A DNA stretch of 64,000 bases, taken from the NCBI RefSeq assembly GCF_021738965.1, contig NZ_JAKKOQ010000012.1, positions 62,001-126,000 of the forward strand, given 5' to 3'. The notes beneath the pieces are model-generated. The model ran no database searches. It had not been told where the DNA came from and saw nothing but the letters and a program-made list of their open reading frames with translations. Made by a program: the position numbers and the translations under genes. Origin of the DNA: Gordonia zhenghanii (GTDB lineage: Bacteria; Actinomycetota; Actinomycetes; Mycobacteriales; Mycobacteriaceae). This document shows, piece by piece, positions 8,717 through 16,827 of the stretch. Position 1 is the first letter of the stretch, and every line of letters starts with the position of its first letter.

Positions 8717-9622
8717 ATGCGCGCGAATTTCATCATCGGCGAAGTCCTCAACGGATTCCGCCGCAACTTGACCATGACGGTCGCCATGATCCTGACGACC
8801 GCGATCACGCTGGGCATGCTCGGCGGCGGCATGTTGGTGATTCAGATGGCCGACAAGAGCCAGAAGATCTTCCTCGACCGCGTCGAGATGCAGTTCTTCA
8901 TCAACGACGAGGTGACCGAGCGGGATCCGAACTGCTTGGAGGCTCCGTGCACCACATTGCGGAACGACCTCGAAGCCGAGCAGGGCGTCGGATCGGTGAC
9001 GTTCATCAGTCAGGATCAGGCGTTCCGGACGGCGAAGGCGTCATGGGAGAAGGACTCGCCGGAGCTCGCCGACTTCATCCGCAAAGAGGCGTACCAGGGC
9101 GCGTTGCGTGTCCGGATGGACGATCCGGATCGGTTCGGAGCCGTCCTCGACAAGTTCTCGAAAGCCCAGGGCGTCGACGGCGTCCTCGACCAGCGCGAAC
9201 TGGTGAAACGGATCTTCAGCGTGCTCGACGGCGCGCGCAACGCAGCGTTCGCCGTCGCCGCGGTGCTGGCCGTCGCGGCCATCCTGCTGATCGTCAACAC
9301 CGTGCAGATCGCGGCCTATACGAGACGGACGGAGGTGTCGATCATGCGACTGGTCGGCGCCACCCGCTGGTACACGCAGCTGCCGTTCTTGCTCGAGGCG
9401 GTGATCGCCGCTGTGGTCGGCGCGGTGCTCGCCATCGGCGGCCTGTTCCTCGGCAAGATATTCTTCTTCGACAAAGCGCTCGAAGACCTCTACGGTGTGA
9501 ACATCTTGGCGCGCATCACGGCCGCCGACGTGTGGTACGTCTCGCCGTGGCTGCTGGTGGCGGGCATCGTGCTCGCAGGCGTCACCGCGTACGGGACGTT
9601 GCGCGTCTACGTCCGCGAATGA
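8717..9622 (+). CDS. ftsX: Cell-division permease-like protein FtsX
   Basis: 301 residues with FtsX topology: a first membrane helix at about 21-43 (VAMILTTAITLGMLGGGMLVI), an extracytoplasmic domain to about 175 with two cysteines (DPNCLEAPCTTL, likely a disulfide), then three helices near 177-198, 222-248 and 272-296. TEVSIMRLVGATRW is the cytoplasmic coupling segment of the family. AAAGGCGAG precedes the ATG. It works with FtsE to control wall hydrolases. Convincing assignment from both sequence and neighbours. Confidence 0.96.
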   Translation: MRANFIIGEVLNGFRRNLTMTVAMILTTAITLGMLGGGMLVIQMADKSQKIFLDRVEMQFFINDEVTERDPNCLEAPCTTLRNDLEAEQGVGSVTFISQDQAFRTAKASWEKDSPELADFIRKEAYQGALRVRMDDPDRFGAVLDKFSKAQGVDGVLDQRELVKRIFSVLDGARNAAFAVAAVLAVAAILLIVNTVQIAAYTRRTEVSIMRLVGATRWYTQLPFLLEAVIAAVVGAVLAIGGLFLGKIFFFDKALEDLYGVNILARITAADVWYVSPWLLVAGIVLAGVTAYGTLRVYVRE

Positions 9623-9700
9623 CGCGAGCCGTGATCGCGTCGTAGCAGGACTCCGAGTCGCAGAGCACTCGGATTCACCGAACAATCGAGGAGCGTCAAC

Positions 9701-10174
9701 GTGCCCAAAGAGAAGGGCAAGTCGGTGATCGCCACCAACCGCAAAGCCCGGCACAACTACACCATCCTCGAGACGTTCGAGGCCGGCATGGTCCTGCAGG
9801 GGACCGAGGTCAAAGCGCTCCGTGAAGGAAAGGCGTCGCTCGTCGACGCGTTCGCGACTATCGACGACGGCGAAGCGTGGCTCAACGCCGTGCACATCGC
9901 CGAGTACGGGAGCGGGACGTGGACCAATCACGCGCCGCGCCGCAAACGCAAACTGTTGATGCACCGTCGCGAGATCGACGTCTTGATCGGCAAGATCCGG
10001 GACGGCAACCTGACGCTCGTCCCGTTGCAGATGTACTTCTCCGACGGATACGCGAAGGTCGAACTGGCGTTGGCGCGCGGCAAGCAGGCGCACGACAAGC
10101 GTCGTGACATCGCCGAGCGGACCGCCAAGCGCGAGGTCGAACGCATCGTCGGCCGCCGCGTGAAAGGCATGTGA
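9701..10174 (+). CDS. smpB: SsrA-binding protein
   Basis: 157 residues from GTG 9701, with GAGGAG upstream. The start [20 protein letters not shown], the core [18 protein letters not shown] and the basic C-terminal tail ([21 protein letters not shown]) are diagnostic. SmpB binds tmRNA and brings it to stalled ribosomes. Its RNA partner ssrA lies 860 bases downstream, with one lipoprotein gene between. Confidence 0.97.
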   Translation: MPKEKGKSVIATNRKARHNYTILETFEAGMVLQGTEVKALREGKASLVDAFATIDDGEAWLNAVHIAEYGSGTWTNHAPRRKRKLLMHRREIDVLIGKIRDGNLTLVPLQMYFSDGYAKVELALARGKQAHDKRRDIAERTAKREVERIVGRRVKGM

Positions 10175-10181
10175 GGCCGCT

Positions 10182-10940
10182 GTGACCGTGCGTGCGCGAT
10201 GGGTCGGGGTGCTCGCTCTCGTGATCACGTGCGGGCTCTCGGCGTGCGCCGCGGATCAGAAGTCCGCCGAAGAACCGGCTGCGGTTCTCGGTTGGGTGGT
10301 CGGGGACGGTTGCGGGACACCTGTGGATCGGGTCAAGGCAGAGGCCGACGGCCTCGTCGCCCGCGGGGTCGCCGACGCCGGATATCGATCGCTCTACGTC
10401 GCGTGTGACGCCGCGACGAAGCCCGCGGCCCTGGACGATCCGGCACTGCACGGCTACCTCGACGAGCGTGGGCTGAACCTCTCGGTGGTCCCGCCCAACG
10501 ACGAGGCCGTCGACGAAGCGATGCGTGCCGACACTCCGCTTCCCGCCCTGCGCACGGCCATCACCCGACATGTGATGGCGGCACAGCCGCTCGTGTTCAG
10601 CGGCGAGGTCGCACTGCTCGACGACGCGCACGTCGCGACCGTCGCCAACCGGGACGTGCTGGCGATCGGTCGAGACGGCAGGCGGACCGCGGGCGCGCCG
10701 ATCCAGGGTGACGACGAACGGTATTCGCGCGCCATCGGATCGCAAGGACTGGTGGTGTCGTTGACCAACGGGTCATCCTCGGCGCGAGACCTCTCGTTCG
10801 ATCTCACCGAGGTGAATCTGGCAGGCGATGACATCGTCGCAGCCACCGACGTCTGGACGGGCCGCCGGGTGCATGCGTCCGGCGGGACAGTCAGTGTGCC
10901 GGTCGCGTCGACCGACAGCGCCCTCTTGCGCATCGGCTGA
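10182..10940 (+). CDS. Lipoprotein resembling a GH27 alpha-galactosidase without its catalytic centre
   Basis: 252 residues from GTG, 7 bases after smpB. Residues 5-22 are a lipoprotein signal ending in the lipobox LSAC. Residues 36-76 (GWVVGDGCG, then ADGLVARGVADAGYRSLYVACD) match the first barrel strands of GH27 melibiases, where the usual text is GWNSW...DAGYxYVNID. Residues 127-163 (ITRHVMAAQPLVFSGEVALLDDAHVATVANRDVLAI) match the last barrel strands (MWAxLxAPLLxSxDLR...ILTNxEVIAIxQD), and 186-252 the C-terminal beta domain (VTDxWTG...VPxHxxxLLR). The middle of the barrel, which carries both catalytic aspartates, is absent: GH27 enzymes need about 400 residues. The family link is my reading of the motifs; the role is unknown, perhaps sugar binding at the cell surface. 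Confidence 0.7.
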   Translation: MTVRARWVGVLALVITCGLSACAADQKSAEEPAAVLGWVVGDGCGTPVDRVKAEADGLVARGVADAGYRSLYVACDAATKPAALDDPALHGYLDERGLNLSVVPPNDEAVDEAMRADTPLPALRTAITRHVMAAQPLVFSGEVALLDDAHVATVANRDVLAIGRDGRRTAGAPIQGDDERYSRAIGSQGLVVSLTNGSSSARDLSFDLTEVNLAGDDIVAATDVWTGRRVHASGGTVSVPVASTDSALLRIG

Positions 10941-10996
10941 CCAGGGAAGACGCGTGCGCCGCGTTTATCGGGATGAAAAGTGTCGGTCCAGTTGGT

Positions 10997-11002
10997 TATG
11001 AT
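10997..11002 (+). promoter_or_regulatory. Candidate -10 box for ssrA
   Basis: TATGAT about 39 bases before the tmRNA 5' end is the best -10 match in the 95-base gap. A clear -35 is not seen. The primary transcript would carry a short 5' leader removed by RNase P. Confidence 0.4.
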
Positions 11003-11035
11003 GGGGTGTCCGCTGGAAACAGTGGGCACCACCTC

Positions 11036-11405
11036 GGGGCCGATCGGTTTCGACTACGTGCATTGAGGTGGGGGAAGCGTGTCGGTGCAGGCTGGAGACC
11101 ACCGTAAGCGTCGCAGCAAACAATTAAGCGCCGATTCCAATCAGCGCGACTACGCACTCGCTGCCTGATCAGCGAGGCTAGTCTGTCGGCCCGGTTCTAA
11201 GTTCCCGGAACCGGATGCCGGCATCAGCAAGGGGACTCACTGTCGTCGTCGGTCGCGGGCGTCGGCAGGACATCAAACAGCGACTGGGATCGTCATCCCG
11301 GCTTGTTCGTGAGACCGGGAGATCCAAGTAGAGACACAGCGGACTGCACACGGAGAAGCCCCACCGACGTGACGGAGGACCCGGGTTCAATTCCCGGCGG
11401 CTCCA
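11036..11405 (+). ncRNA. ssrA: Transfer-messenger RNA (tmRNA)
   Basis: The 5' end GGGGCCG followed by ATCGGTTTCGAC pairs with the 3' end CGGCTCC (seven acceptor pairs, one G-U), and the T arm GACCCGGGTTCAATTCCCGG is clear. The tag frame begins at GCC 11130: GCC GAT TCC AAT CAG CGC GAC TAC GCA CTC GCT GCC TGA, giving ADSNQRDYALAA with stop at 11166-11168. M. tuberculosis has ADSHQRDYALAA. Terminal CCA is not encoded (the genome has CCC). Together with SmpB it rescues stalled ribosomes and tags the nascent chain for proteolysis. Confidence 0.97.
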
Positions 11406-11411
11406 CCCGAG

Positions 11412-11445
11412 GCGCCCCACCTGCCAAGCAGGTGGGGCGCTTTTT
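11412..11445 (+). terminator. Rho-independent terminator of ssrA
   Basis: GCGCCCCACCTGC, loop CAA, GCAGGTGGGGCGC (13 perfect pairs), followed directly by TTTTT. One of the strongest terminators in the window. Confidence 0.95.
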
Positions 11446-11602
11446 CTGGCCGAGCGGAGTCGAGACCCTGCCGCTGACCATCCGTTTGTCGAGCGGAGTC
11501 GAGACCTTGCCGCAGGTTGAAGCGAGGCTGGCCGACTCGACCAGCGGTGGAAGATGGCTCGACCAGCGGTGGGGGTCTCGACTTTGCTCGACCGGCGAAG
11601 GT
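11446..11602. repeat. Cluster of TCGA-type intergenic repeats
   Basis: Contains two copies of CGAGCGGAGTCGAGACC (from about 11451 and 11490), several CTCGACCAGCGGTGG units on the opposite strand, and GGGTCTCGACTTTGCTCGACC. The same words recur at 20.04, 20.93, 35.68 and 62.76 kb. The cluster lies between the ssrA terminator and the end of the hydrolase gene. Confidence 0.8.
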
Positions 11603-11603
11603 G

Positions 11604-12626
11604 TCACTCGGTCTGGCGCTTCGCGAAGACGCGGAGGGTGTCCAGGTAGTGGGGCACGTAGATGGTCTTCGGGGCGAGGATCGATCGGCCGAGGGTGCGG
11701 ATGTCGCCTCCGCGGTACTCGATGTCGTTGCGTGTCAGGCGGTGCGTCCCGTCGGGGAAGTCTTTGACCGTCAGGAGATCAGGCTGCACCTGCCGGCGGT
11801 ACACCCGTTCGGTCTCGGCGACGTCGACGCCTCGGTCGCGGCCGCCGAGGAGAAGAAGGGTCGGGACCGGGATGGTCTTGAGTGCCGCGGTCGAATCGGA
11901 GTTCGCATTACGTTTGACGAAGGCCCACCGCGCTGCCGGCATCGGGTCCTCGTCGACGTGCGAGTCGAGGTACGCCCGGTAGTCGGCGTTGCGGCGGATG
12001 AGAGCGGTCCGCCTGGCGCGACGATCGACGGCTGCAGCGACGTCCTCGGGCGAGTCGCCGTCGGCGACTGCCTCGGCTCGCGCCGCGTACTGCTCGCGCC
12101 GCAGCCAGTCGATCGCCGGGTCGACGGCGATCATGAAGCGGAGGTCGGGGCGGGCCTGCGCCACTTCGGGAAGCACCCAGCCCGCCTGTCCGATGCCCCA
12201 CGCGCCGACCTGGGTGGTGTCGATGTCATCACGAGTGTGCGCCCATGCGATCACCGAGTCGACCTCGGTCGCACGGTCGTGCATCGTCTGGTCGAGCCAG
12301 TCGCCTGGAGCGTCCGCGACGCCGGGCTTGTCCCACGAGAGGGAGGCGAACCCCGCCTGTGCGAAGGCGTCCCACAGCGGCCGGTAATGACCGTCGTCGT
12401 CGGCGTCGGCGGGACCGTCGTCGTGGACGAAGACGACCAGCCCGTGCGGGCCGTCGTCGGACGGAATCGCCAGGACACCGTGCAGTTCGCCGCGGGGTCC
12501 GGGAATCGTGACGCGCTCTTCGTGGAACGCATAGTCCTTGGCGATGAGAATCCATACGGCGACGCCGAGAACGAGTGCGACGACGGTGCCGAGCGCCACC
12601 AGCGTCAGTCTTCTCCTGCGGCTCAC
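11604..12626 (-). CDS. Membrane-anchored alpha/beta-hydrolase-fold protein lacking the nucleophile serine
   Basis: 340 residues. RRRR then a membrane helix at about 7-29 (LTLVALGTVVALVLGVAVWIL) anchors it, with the hydrolase fold outside. The strand-turn where GxSxG should be reads QVGAWGIGQAGWV, with Gly at position 146 (codon GGA) and Ala 148 in place of the second glycine. The acid (LLGGRDRGVD) and the histidine (DGTHRL) sites are kept. Close hydrolases have GISQGGW here. The protein is thus probably inactive as a serine hydrolase or uses other chemistry; a binding role is possible. It has no operon partner and ends against the TCGA repeat cluster. Confidence 0.82.
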   Translation of the reverse strand: MSRRRRLTLVALGTVVALVLGVAVWILIAKDYAFHEERVTIPGPRGELHGVLAIPSDDGPHGLVVFVHDDGPADADDDGHYRPLWDAFAQAGFASLSWDKPGVADAPGDWLDQTMHDRATEVDSVIAWAHTRDDIDTTQVGAWGIGQAGWVLPEVAQARPDLRFMIAVDPAIDWLRREQYAARAEAVADGDSPEDVAAAVDRRARRTALIRRNADYRAYLDSHVDEDPMPAARWAFVKRNANSDSTAALKTIPVPTLLLLGGRDRGVDVAETERVYRRQVQPDLLTVKDFPDGTHRLTRNDIEYRGGDIRTLGRSILAPKTIYVPHYLDTLRVFAKRQTE

Positions 12627-12706
12627 ACCGCGAGTTTAGACGGGACGCGTCGAGGGGGCGCTCCGCCTCGCCGCGACGTGGACGACGATCCCGAGTAGAA
12701 CGACGG

Positions 12707-12737
12707 CGGCCCGCACACCGAGATGGTGTGCGGGCCG
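12707..12737 (-). terminator. Stem-loop behind the 28-codon gene
   Basis: CGGCCCGCACACC, loop GAGAT, GGTGTGCGGGCCG: 13 perfect pairs. It lies 40 bases past the stop of the small gene at 12777-12863 and could end that transcript (or fadD read-through). The 310-base stretch 12627-12936 holds only this hairpin and the small gene. Confidence 0.65.
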
Positions 12738-12776
12738 TCGTACGTCCGGCAAGCCTCTACCGGGTGATCTGAGGAC

Positions 12777-12863
12777 TCAGGGGAGACCGGAGAACATCAC
12801 CCGGAGTGCGCCGAGAATCGCATCGTTGTTCTGCAGAACATCCCACACTGCTTGATCGAACAT
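12777..12863 (-). CDS. Small protein, 28 residues, unknown
   Basis: ATG at 12863 is preceded at 6 bases by AGGAG. The product starts MFDQAVWDVL, continues QNNDAILGAL and ends RVMFSGLP before TGA. Hydrophobic residues (F, V, W, V, L, I, L, L, V, F) are spaced to give an amphipathic helix. There is no signal peptide. A strong hairpin follows 40 bases on. Small amphipathic porins of Corynebacterium (PorA, PorH) are of the same general character but longer, and I see no direct similarity. The case rests on ribosome site, composition and terminator; it lies 73 bases downstream of fadD and may be in its mRNA. Confidence 0.55.
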   Translation of the reverse strand: MFDQAVWDVLQNNDAILGALRVMFSGLP

Positions 12864-12936
12864 GTCGTGCTCCTGTCACTGGAGAGAATCGGTGAATGTA
12901 CTTACGGTACCGTCGGTCACTTGAACTCGCGAGTGT

Positions 12937-14583
12937 TCAGGCCTCGGGATCGCCGATGATCGTGTAATCGCCCTCCGCGTAATGCTTGCGAACCCGCTTC
13001 TTGTCGAACTTGCCGACCGACGTCTTGGGCACCTCGGTGACGAACGACCAGCGCTCGGGGATCTGCCAGCGCGGAACCAAGTCCTCCAGGTACTTCTTGT
13101 GCGCGTCGATGTCGGTGTCCTCGTCGGTGCGGACCACGGCGAGCACGAACGGGCGCTCGTCCCACTTCTTGTCGGGAACGCCGACCACGGTCGCCTCGAC
13201 GATCGCCGGGTTGGACGCGATGATGTTCTCGAGCTCCACCGACGAGATCCATTCGCCGCCGGTCTTGATCATGTCCTTGGCGCGGTCGACGATCGTCATG
13301 AATCCGTCGGGGGTGATGGTCGCGACGTCGCCGGTGCGCAGCCATCCGTCGTCGAACTTCGACTCGTCGACGACGTTGCCTTCGGGCTGGTAGTACGACG
13401 CAGTGATCCAGGGGCCTGCGACTTCGAGTTCGCCGACCGACTCGCCGTCCCACGGCTGTGCCTGGCCGTCGTCGCCGATGATGCGGGCGGCGACCTGCGC
13501 CGGGAACCGACCCTGGGTGACGCGGTAGGCGAACTCGGCCTCCTCGGTCTCCACGCCCATCGGCGGGCGGGCGACGCTGCCCAGCGGCGACGTCTCGGTC
13601 ATGCCCCACGCGTGGGTGATGCGGACGCCGTAGCCGTCGAACTTCTTGATCATCGCGGGCGGCACTGCGGCGCCGCCGACGATCACCTCGCGCAGGTGCG
13701 AGATGTCCTGCGGGTTCGCGTCGAGCTGAGCCGACACGCCCTGCCAGATGGTGGGTACCGCCGCCGCCAGGGTCGGCCGACCCGAGTCGATCATCGCGAG
13801 CAGCGGTTCGGGCTGCAGGAACCGGTCGGGCATGATCAGCGTCGAACCGGCCATCATCGCGGCGAACGGCAGGCCCCACGACATGACGTGGAACATCGGG
13901 ACGATGGCGAGCATCGTATCGGTGCTCGACAGGCCCATGCCCATCGTCGTCGTGATGCTCATCGAGTGCAGGTAGATGCTGCGGTGCGAGTAGACGACGC
14001 CCTTCGGGTCGCCTGTGGTGCCCGAGGTGTAGCACATGACGGCGGCGTCGGTCTCGTCGACGTCGGGCCACTCGTAGGTCGTCGACTCGTCGGCGATCAG
14101 TTCGTCGAACTGGTGCACGGTGACGCCTTCCGGAGCGGAGACGGCGTCGACCGGTCCGTTGCAGACGATGACGTGCTGGACGTGCGGCGTGCCCTGCAGG
14201 TACGGGCTGAGCATCGGCGCGACGCTGGCGTCGACGAAGATCACCTTGTCGTCGGCGTGGTTGATGATGAAGACGGCCTGCTCGGGCGACAGCCGCAGAT
14301 TGAGAGTGTGCAGGATCGCGCCCATCGACGGAACGCCCGCATAGATCGCCTGGTGCTCGTTGTTGTTCCACATGAAGGTGGCCACGCGGTCGCCGCGCTG
14401 GACGCCGAGCTTGGTGAGTGCGTTGGCGATCTTCGCGCCGGTGTCGCCGACCTCGGCGAACGACATGTCACGGAAGCCCTCGCCGGTCCACGTGCGAATA
14501 CTGGCTTCCGGGAAGATGCGGCGGCTGTACTCGACCAGACTCGAGATGGTGAGTGCGCCGTGTTGCATCGTGGACTGGATCAT
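12937..14583 (-). CDS. Fatty acyl-CoA synthetase (FadD type, AMP-binding)
   Basis: 548 residues from ATG 14583, with AAGGAG at good spacing; a longer frame from 14622 lacks one. ANL-superfamily motifs: CYTSGTTGDPKGVVYSHRS near 185 (P-loop), HAWGMTETSPLG near 340, GWLRTGDVATI near 430, and the C-terminal lysine in KTSVGKFDKK near 530. The N-terminus ISSLVEYSRRIFPEASIRTW is of the medium/long-chain mycobacterial type. It makes acyl-CoA from fatty acid, ATP and CoA. A TetR gene diverges from it with a palindrome between, so it is probably the regulated target. Confidence 0.92.
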   Translation of the reverse strand: MIQSTMQHGALTISSLVEYSRRIFPEASIRTWTGEGFRDMSFAEVGDTGAKIANALTKLGVQRGDRVATFMWNNNEHQAIYAGVPSMGAILHTLNLRLSPEQAVFIINHADDKVIFVDASVAPMLSPYLQGTPHVQHVIVCNGPVDAVSAPEGVTVHQFDELIADESTTYEWPDVDETDAAVMCYTSGTTGDPKGVVYSHRSIYLHSMSITTTMGMGLSSTDTMLAIVPMFHVMSWGLPFAAMMAGSTLIMPDRFLQPEPLLAMIDSGRPTLAAAVPTIWQGVSAQLDANPQDISHLREVIVGGAAVPPAMIKKFDGYGVRITHAWGMTETSPLGSVARPPMGVETEEAEFAYRVTQGRFPAQVAARIIGDDGQAQPWDGESVGELEVAGPWITASYYQPEGNVVDESKFDDGWLRTGDVATITPDGFMTIVDRAKDMIKTGGEWISSVELENIIASNPAIVEATVVGVPDKKWDERPFVLAVVRTDEDTDIDAHKKYLEDLVPRWQIPERWSFVTEVPKTSVGKFDKKRVRKHYAEGDYTIIGDPEA

Positions 14584-14658
14584 CAAGTCTCCTTCGTCTG
14601 CGCCGATCGAGTCGGTTCGCACTGTGTTCGCCGAAAAGTGAGCGGCCTCACGCCGCTG

Positions 14659-14683
14659 GCGACTAGTTTCCTACATTAGTCGC
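14659..14683. promoter_or_regulatory. Inverted repeat, candidate TetR operator
   Basis: GCGACTA, 11 bases, TAGTCGC, in the 124-base gap between fadD (start 14583) and the divergent TetR gene (start 14708). A further GCGAC/GTCGC pair overlaps to the right. The place fits an operator for the adjacent TetR protein. Confidence 0.5.
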
Positions 14684-14707
14684 AATCTGTCGCATCATTC
14701 CACCAAG

Positions 14708-15301
14708 ATGGTGCATTTCGATCGAGGAGTTGACGCGCGAGTGAAGTCCGACGAGGTACTCGCCCTGGCGCGCGACCGATTCGTGTCGGGCGAGCGTCTG
14801 GAGATGGGCGAGTTGGCCGCCCACGCGGGCGTCAACCGCAGCACCGTCTACCGCCGCTTCAACGGCCGCGACGGGCTGCTCGGCGAAGTGATCTGGTCAC
14901 TGACCGAGATGACGATGGACGCTGCCGCTCGCCGCGCGCAGGGCCAGGGCGGTGTCCGCGTGGCGTCGATGATGCGCGAGTTCGCGGTGCGCGCCAACGG
15001 AGCGCAGTACTTCCGCGACTTCTTCGCGCGCGAACCCGAGCGGGCCTGGCGGTTGATGACGACTAAGGCGGGCGGTGTGCAGCCGCGCATCGTCGACCGC
15101 GTCGAGACGTTCATCGACGGCGAGGTGCTCGCGGGCACGCTCGTTCCGCCGTTGCCGGTGCCAGACCTCGCACTCATCCTGGTCCGGATCACCGAGACGT
15201 TCGTCTACGCCAACGCGATCAGCGGCGAAGAGCCGGATGCGGAGAAGGTCGCTCAGGCGTGCGGGGCCATGCTCGGCGTGCGAGACGCCGTCATCGGTTG
15301 A
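14708..15301 (+). CDS. TetR-family transcriptional regulator
   Basis: 197 residues. The N-terminal helix-turn-helix is clear (LEMGELAAHAGVNRSTVYRRF, then NGRDGLLGEVIW), about residues 31-60. The C-terminal ligand domain is all-helical and not informative. ATG 14708 is the first of the frame; GTG 14741 is an alternative. It probably represses the divergent fadD. Its stop overlaps the convergent DUF488 gene by 11 bases. Confidence 0.88.
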   Translation: MVHFDRGVDARVKSDEVLALARDRFVSGERLEMGELAAHAGVNRSTVYRRFNGRDGLLGEVIWSLTEMTMDAAARRAQGQGGVRVASMMREFAVRANGAQYFRDFFAREPERAWRLMTTKAGGVQPRIVDRVETFIDGEVLAGTLVPPLPVPDLALILVRITETFVYANAISGEEPDAEKVAQACGAMLGVRDAVIG

Positions 15302-15629
15302 GGGCGTCCACGATCACCGGGACGTGACTGTGCTCGACGTCCTTGGCAGCCGTCGCCAACTCGATGTCGCCGTCGTCGGCGAGCTTCCGCAACTCGTCGA
15401 GTGCCTCGGCTGCCGGACCCGACGCGAGTTCTTCCCGATAGCGGGCGACGAAGTCGTCGTATCGATCGCGGTTCGAGTGGTACCAGCTGCGCAGTTCGTT
15501 CGACGGCGTCACGTCTTTGATCCAGCGTCCGACCCGCGGATCATCCTTGCGGATTCCACGGGGCCACAGACGGTCGACGAAGACGCGGTCGGCGTCGGGC
15601 TGGTCGTAGACACGAGCGACGGTGATCAT
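15291..15629 (-). CDS. DUF488-family protein
   Basis: 112 residues. MITVARVYDQPDADRVFVDRLWPRGI and RWIKDVTPSNELRSWYH are the family's signature; members are small uncharacterised cytoplasmic proteins, typically about 115-120 residues. Function unknown. It converges on and overlaps the end of the TetR gene. Confidence 0.85.
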   Translation of the reverse strand: MITVARVYDQPDADRVFVDRLWPRGIRKDDPRVGRWIKDVTPSNELRSWYHSNRDRYDDFVARYREELASGPAAEALDELRKLADDGDIELATAAKDVEHSHVPVIVDALNR

Positions 15630-15689
15630 GTCTGCGACGCTATCGCTCTCGGGGGTTCGCCGCTACGGACTCATGTCCCGACTATGTGT

Positions 15690-15735
15690 CACGAACGACT
15701 CGGCACCACGAACGACTCGGCACCACGAACGATTA
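15690..15735. repeat. 17-base tandem repeat, about 2.5 copies
   Basis: CACGAACGACTCGGCAC units begin at 15690, 15707 and 15724; the third degenerates after CACGAACGA and runs into the stop codon of the ABC permease gene. It fills the gap between the DUF488 start and the permease end. Confidence 0.8.
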
Positions 15736-16827
15736 GGCCACGCGCACACCCCGACCGAGCTTGTGTGCAGGGACGCGCAGTCGGCGAGCCGCGACGATCA
15801 GCGCCGCGGCGCCGACGCCGAGCGTGAGGATCAGCCCGATGTACCAGCTGTCGCCGATGTGCCCGGCGGCGCGGTCGTCACTGGAGGGGCCCGGCGTGAG
15901 AGCGCTCTCGCACGTCTGCGGACTCAAGTCCGGACCGGAGCGGGCCGCGGACTGCAGGAATGCGAAGAAGCCCGAGGCCCCGTGGAAGTCATCGTCGTCG
16001 GAGGATCCGGCGATCCCTGCAGCCAAGGTGTCCGAGACCAACAGGACGGGGTTCGGCGCCAGCAACCACCACGTGTACTCGGTGTGGTGGAACCGCTTGT
16101 CCTTCTCGACCAGGACGCACCCGGGAACTGACGAGTCGACGCTGTAGTCGCGTTCGGCGACGGTCACCTGGTGGGTCCGTGAGGTCAATGGATAGGTGAA
16201 GCCGAACGCGATGGGCAGCCCGAGCAGCAACAGGAGAACCATCGCCTGGGTCAGCATCGCCGACGCCGCCGGGCGAGTGGTGAGCGAGGAGAACGCCAAT
16301 CCGATCGCGCAGTAGGCGAGCATGATCAGAGCGAGCACGACGACGGCCAGGACCCCGAACAGGATCGACGTGGAACTCGACGCGATGCCCCACAGCAGAT
16401 AGGGCAAAGCCACCCCGATCAGGGCGAGCGCCGAGAGCCAGGAACCGAGGAGTTTGCCGACGGCGAGGTCCCACGAGGAGATCGGTGTCGCCTGGACGAG
16501 AGCGAGCGTGGCGTCACGGCGATCGCCGTTGATCGCCGTGGCGCTCAGAGTCGGTGCGGCGGCGAGGCCGAGAAACAGGACGACGGCCAGCACGATGTCG
16601 AGGAGGTTGCTCGCCCAGTCGGCGTACGCCCCGCCGGCGACGGTCACGGTCAGGTACAGCGATCCGAGCACCATGACGCTGATCAACGCGAACAGGATCC
16701 CAGCGGTGACCTGCCATCGGGTGGAGCGGATCCGTTGGCGGACTTCCAGGCCGACCAGCACGGCCACCGCATTGCGAGTTATCGGACGGCTGCGAGTCAT
16801 CGGACGGTTGGGGTTCATCGAAGTCAC
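15733..16827 (-). CDS. ABC transporter permease (ABC-2 type)
   Basis: 364 residues from GTG 16827, which overlaps the ATPase stop (GTGA). Six or more membrane segments: about 38-63, 75-95, 122-145, 152-180, 196-215 and 325-347. LEVRQRIRSTRWQV at the start is typical of ABC-2 export permeases. A large extracytoplasmic loop (about 220-320) has two cysteines. Works with the ATPase encoded just before. Cargo unknown. Confidence 0.88.
   Translation of the reverse strand: MTSMNPNRPMTRSRPITRNAVAVLVGLEVRQRIRSTRWQVTAGILFALISVMVLGSLYLTVTVAGGAYADWASNLLDIVLAVVLFLGLAAAPTLSATAINGDRRDATLALVQATPISSWDLAVGKLLGSWLSALALIGVALPYLLWGIASSSTSILFGVLAVVVLALIMLAYCAIGLAFSSLTTRPAASAMLTQAMVLLLLLGLPIAFGFTYPLTSRTHQVTVAERDYSVDSSVPGCVLVEKDKRFHHTEYTWWLLAPNPVLLVSDTLAAGIAGSSDDDDFHGASGFFAFLQSAARSGPDLSPQTCESALTPGPSSDDRAAGHIGDSWYIGLILTLGVGAAALIVAARRLRVPAHKLGRGVRVA

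Noticed and set aside
11178..11420. Minus-strand ORF within tmRNA
   Set aside because: Lies wholly in ssrA, which is certain from its ends and tag.
12982..14679. 565-codon plus-strand frame opposite fadD
   Set aside because: Antisense shadow; composition dominated by Arg, Asp, Val and Gly, while the other strand has all AMP-binding motifs.
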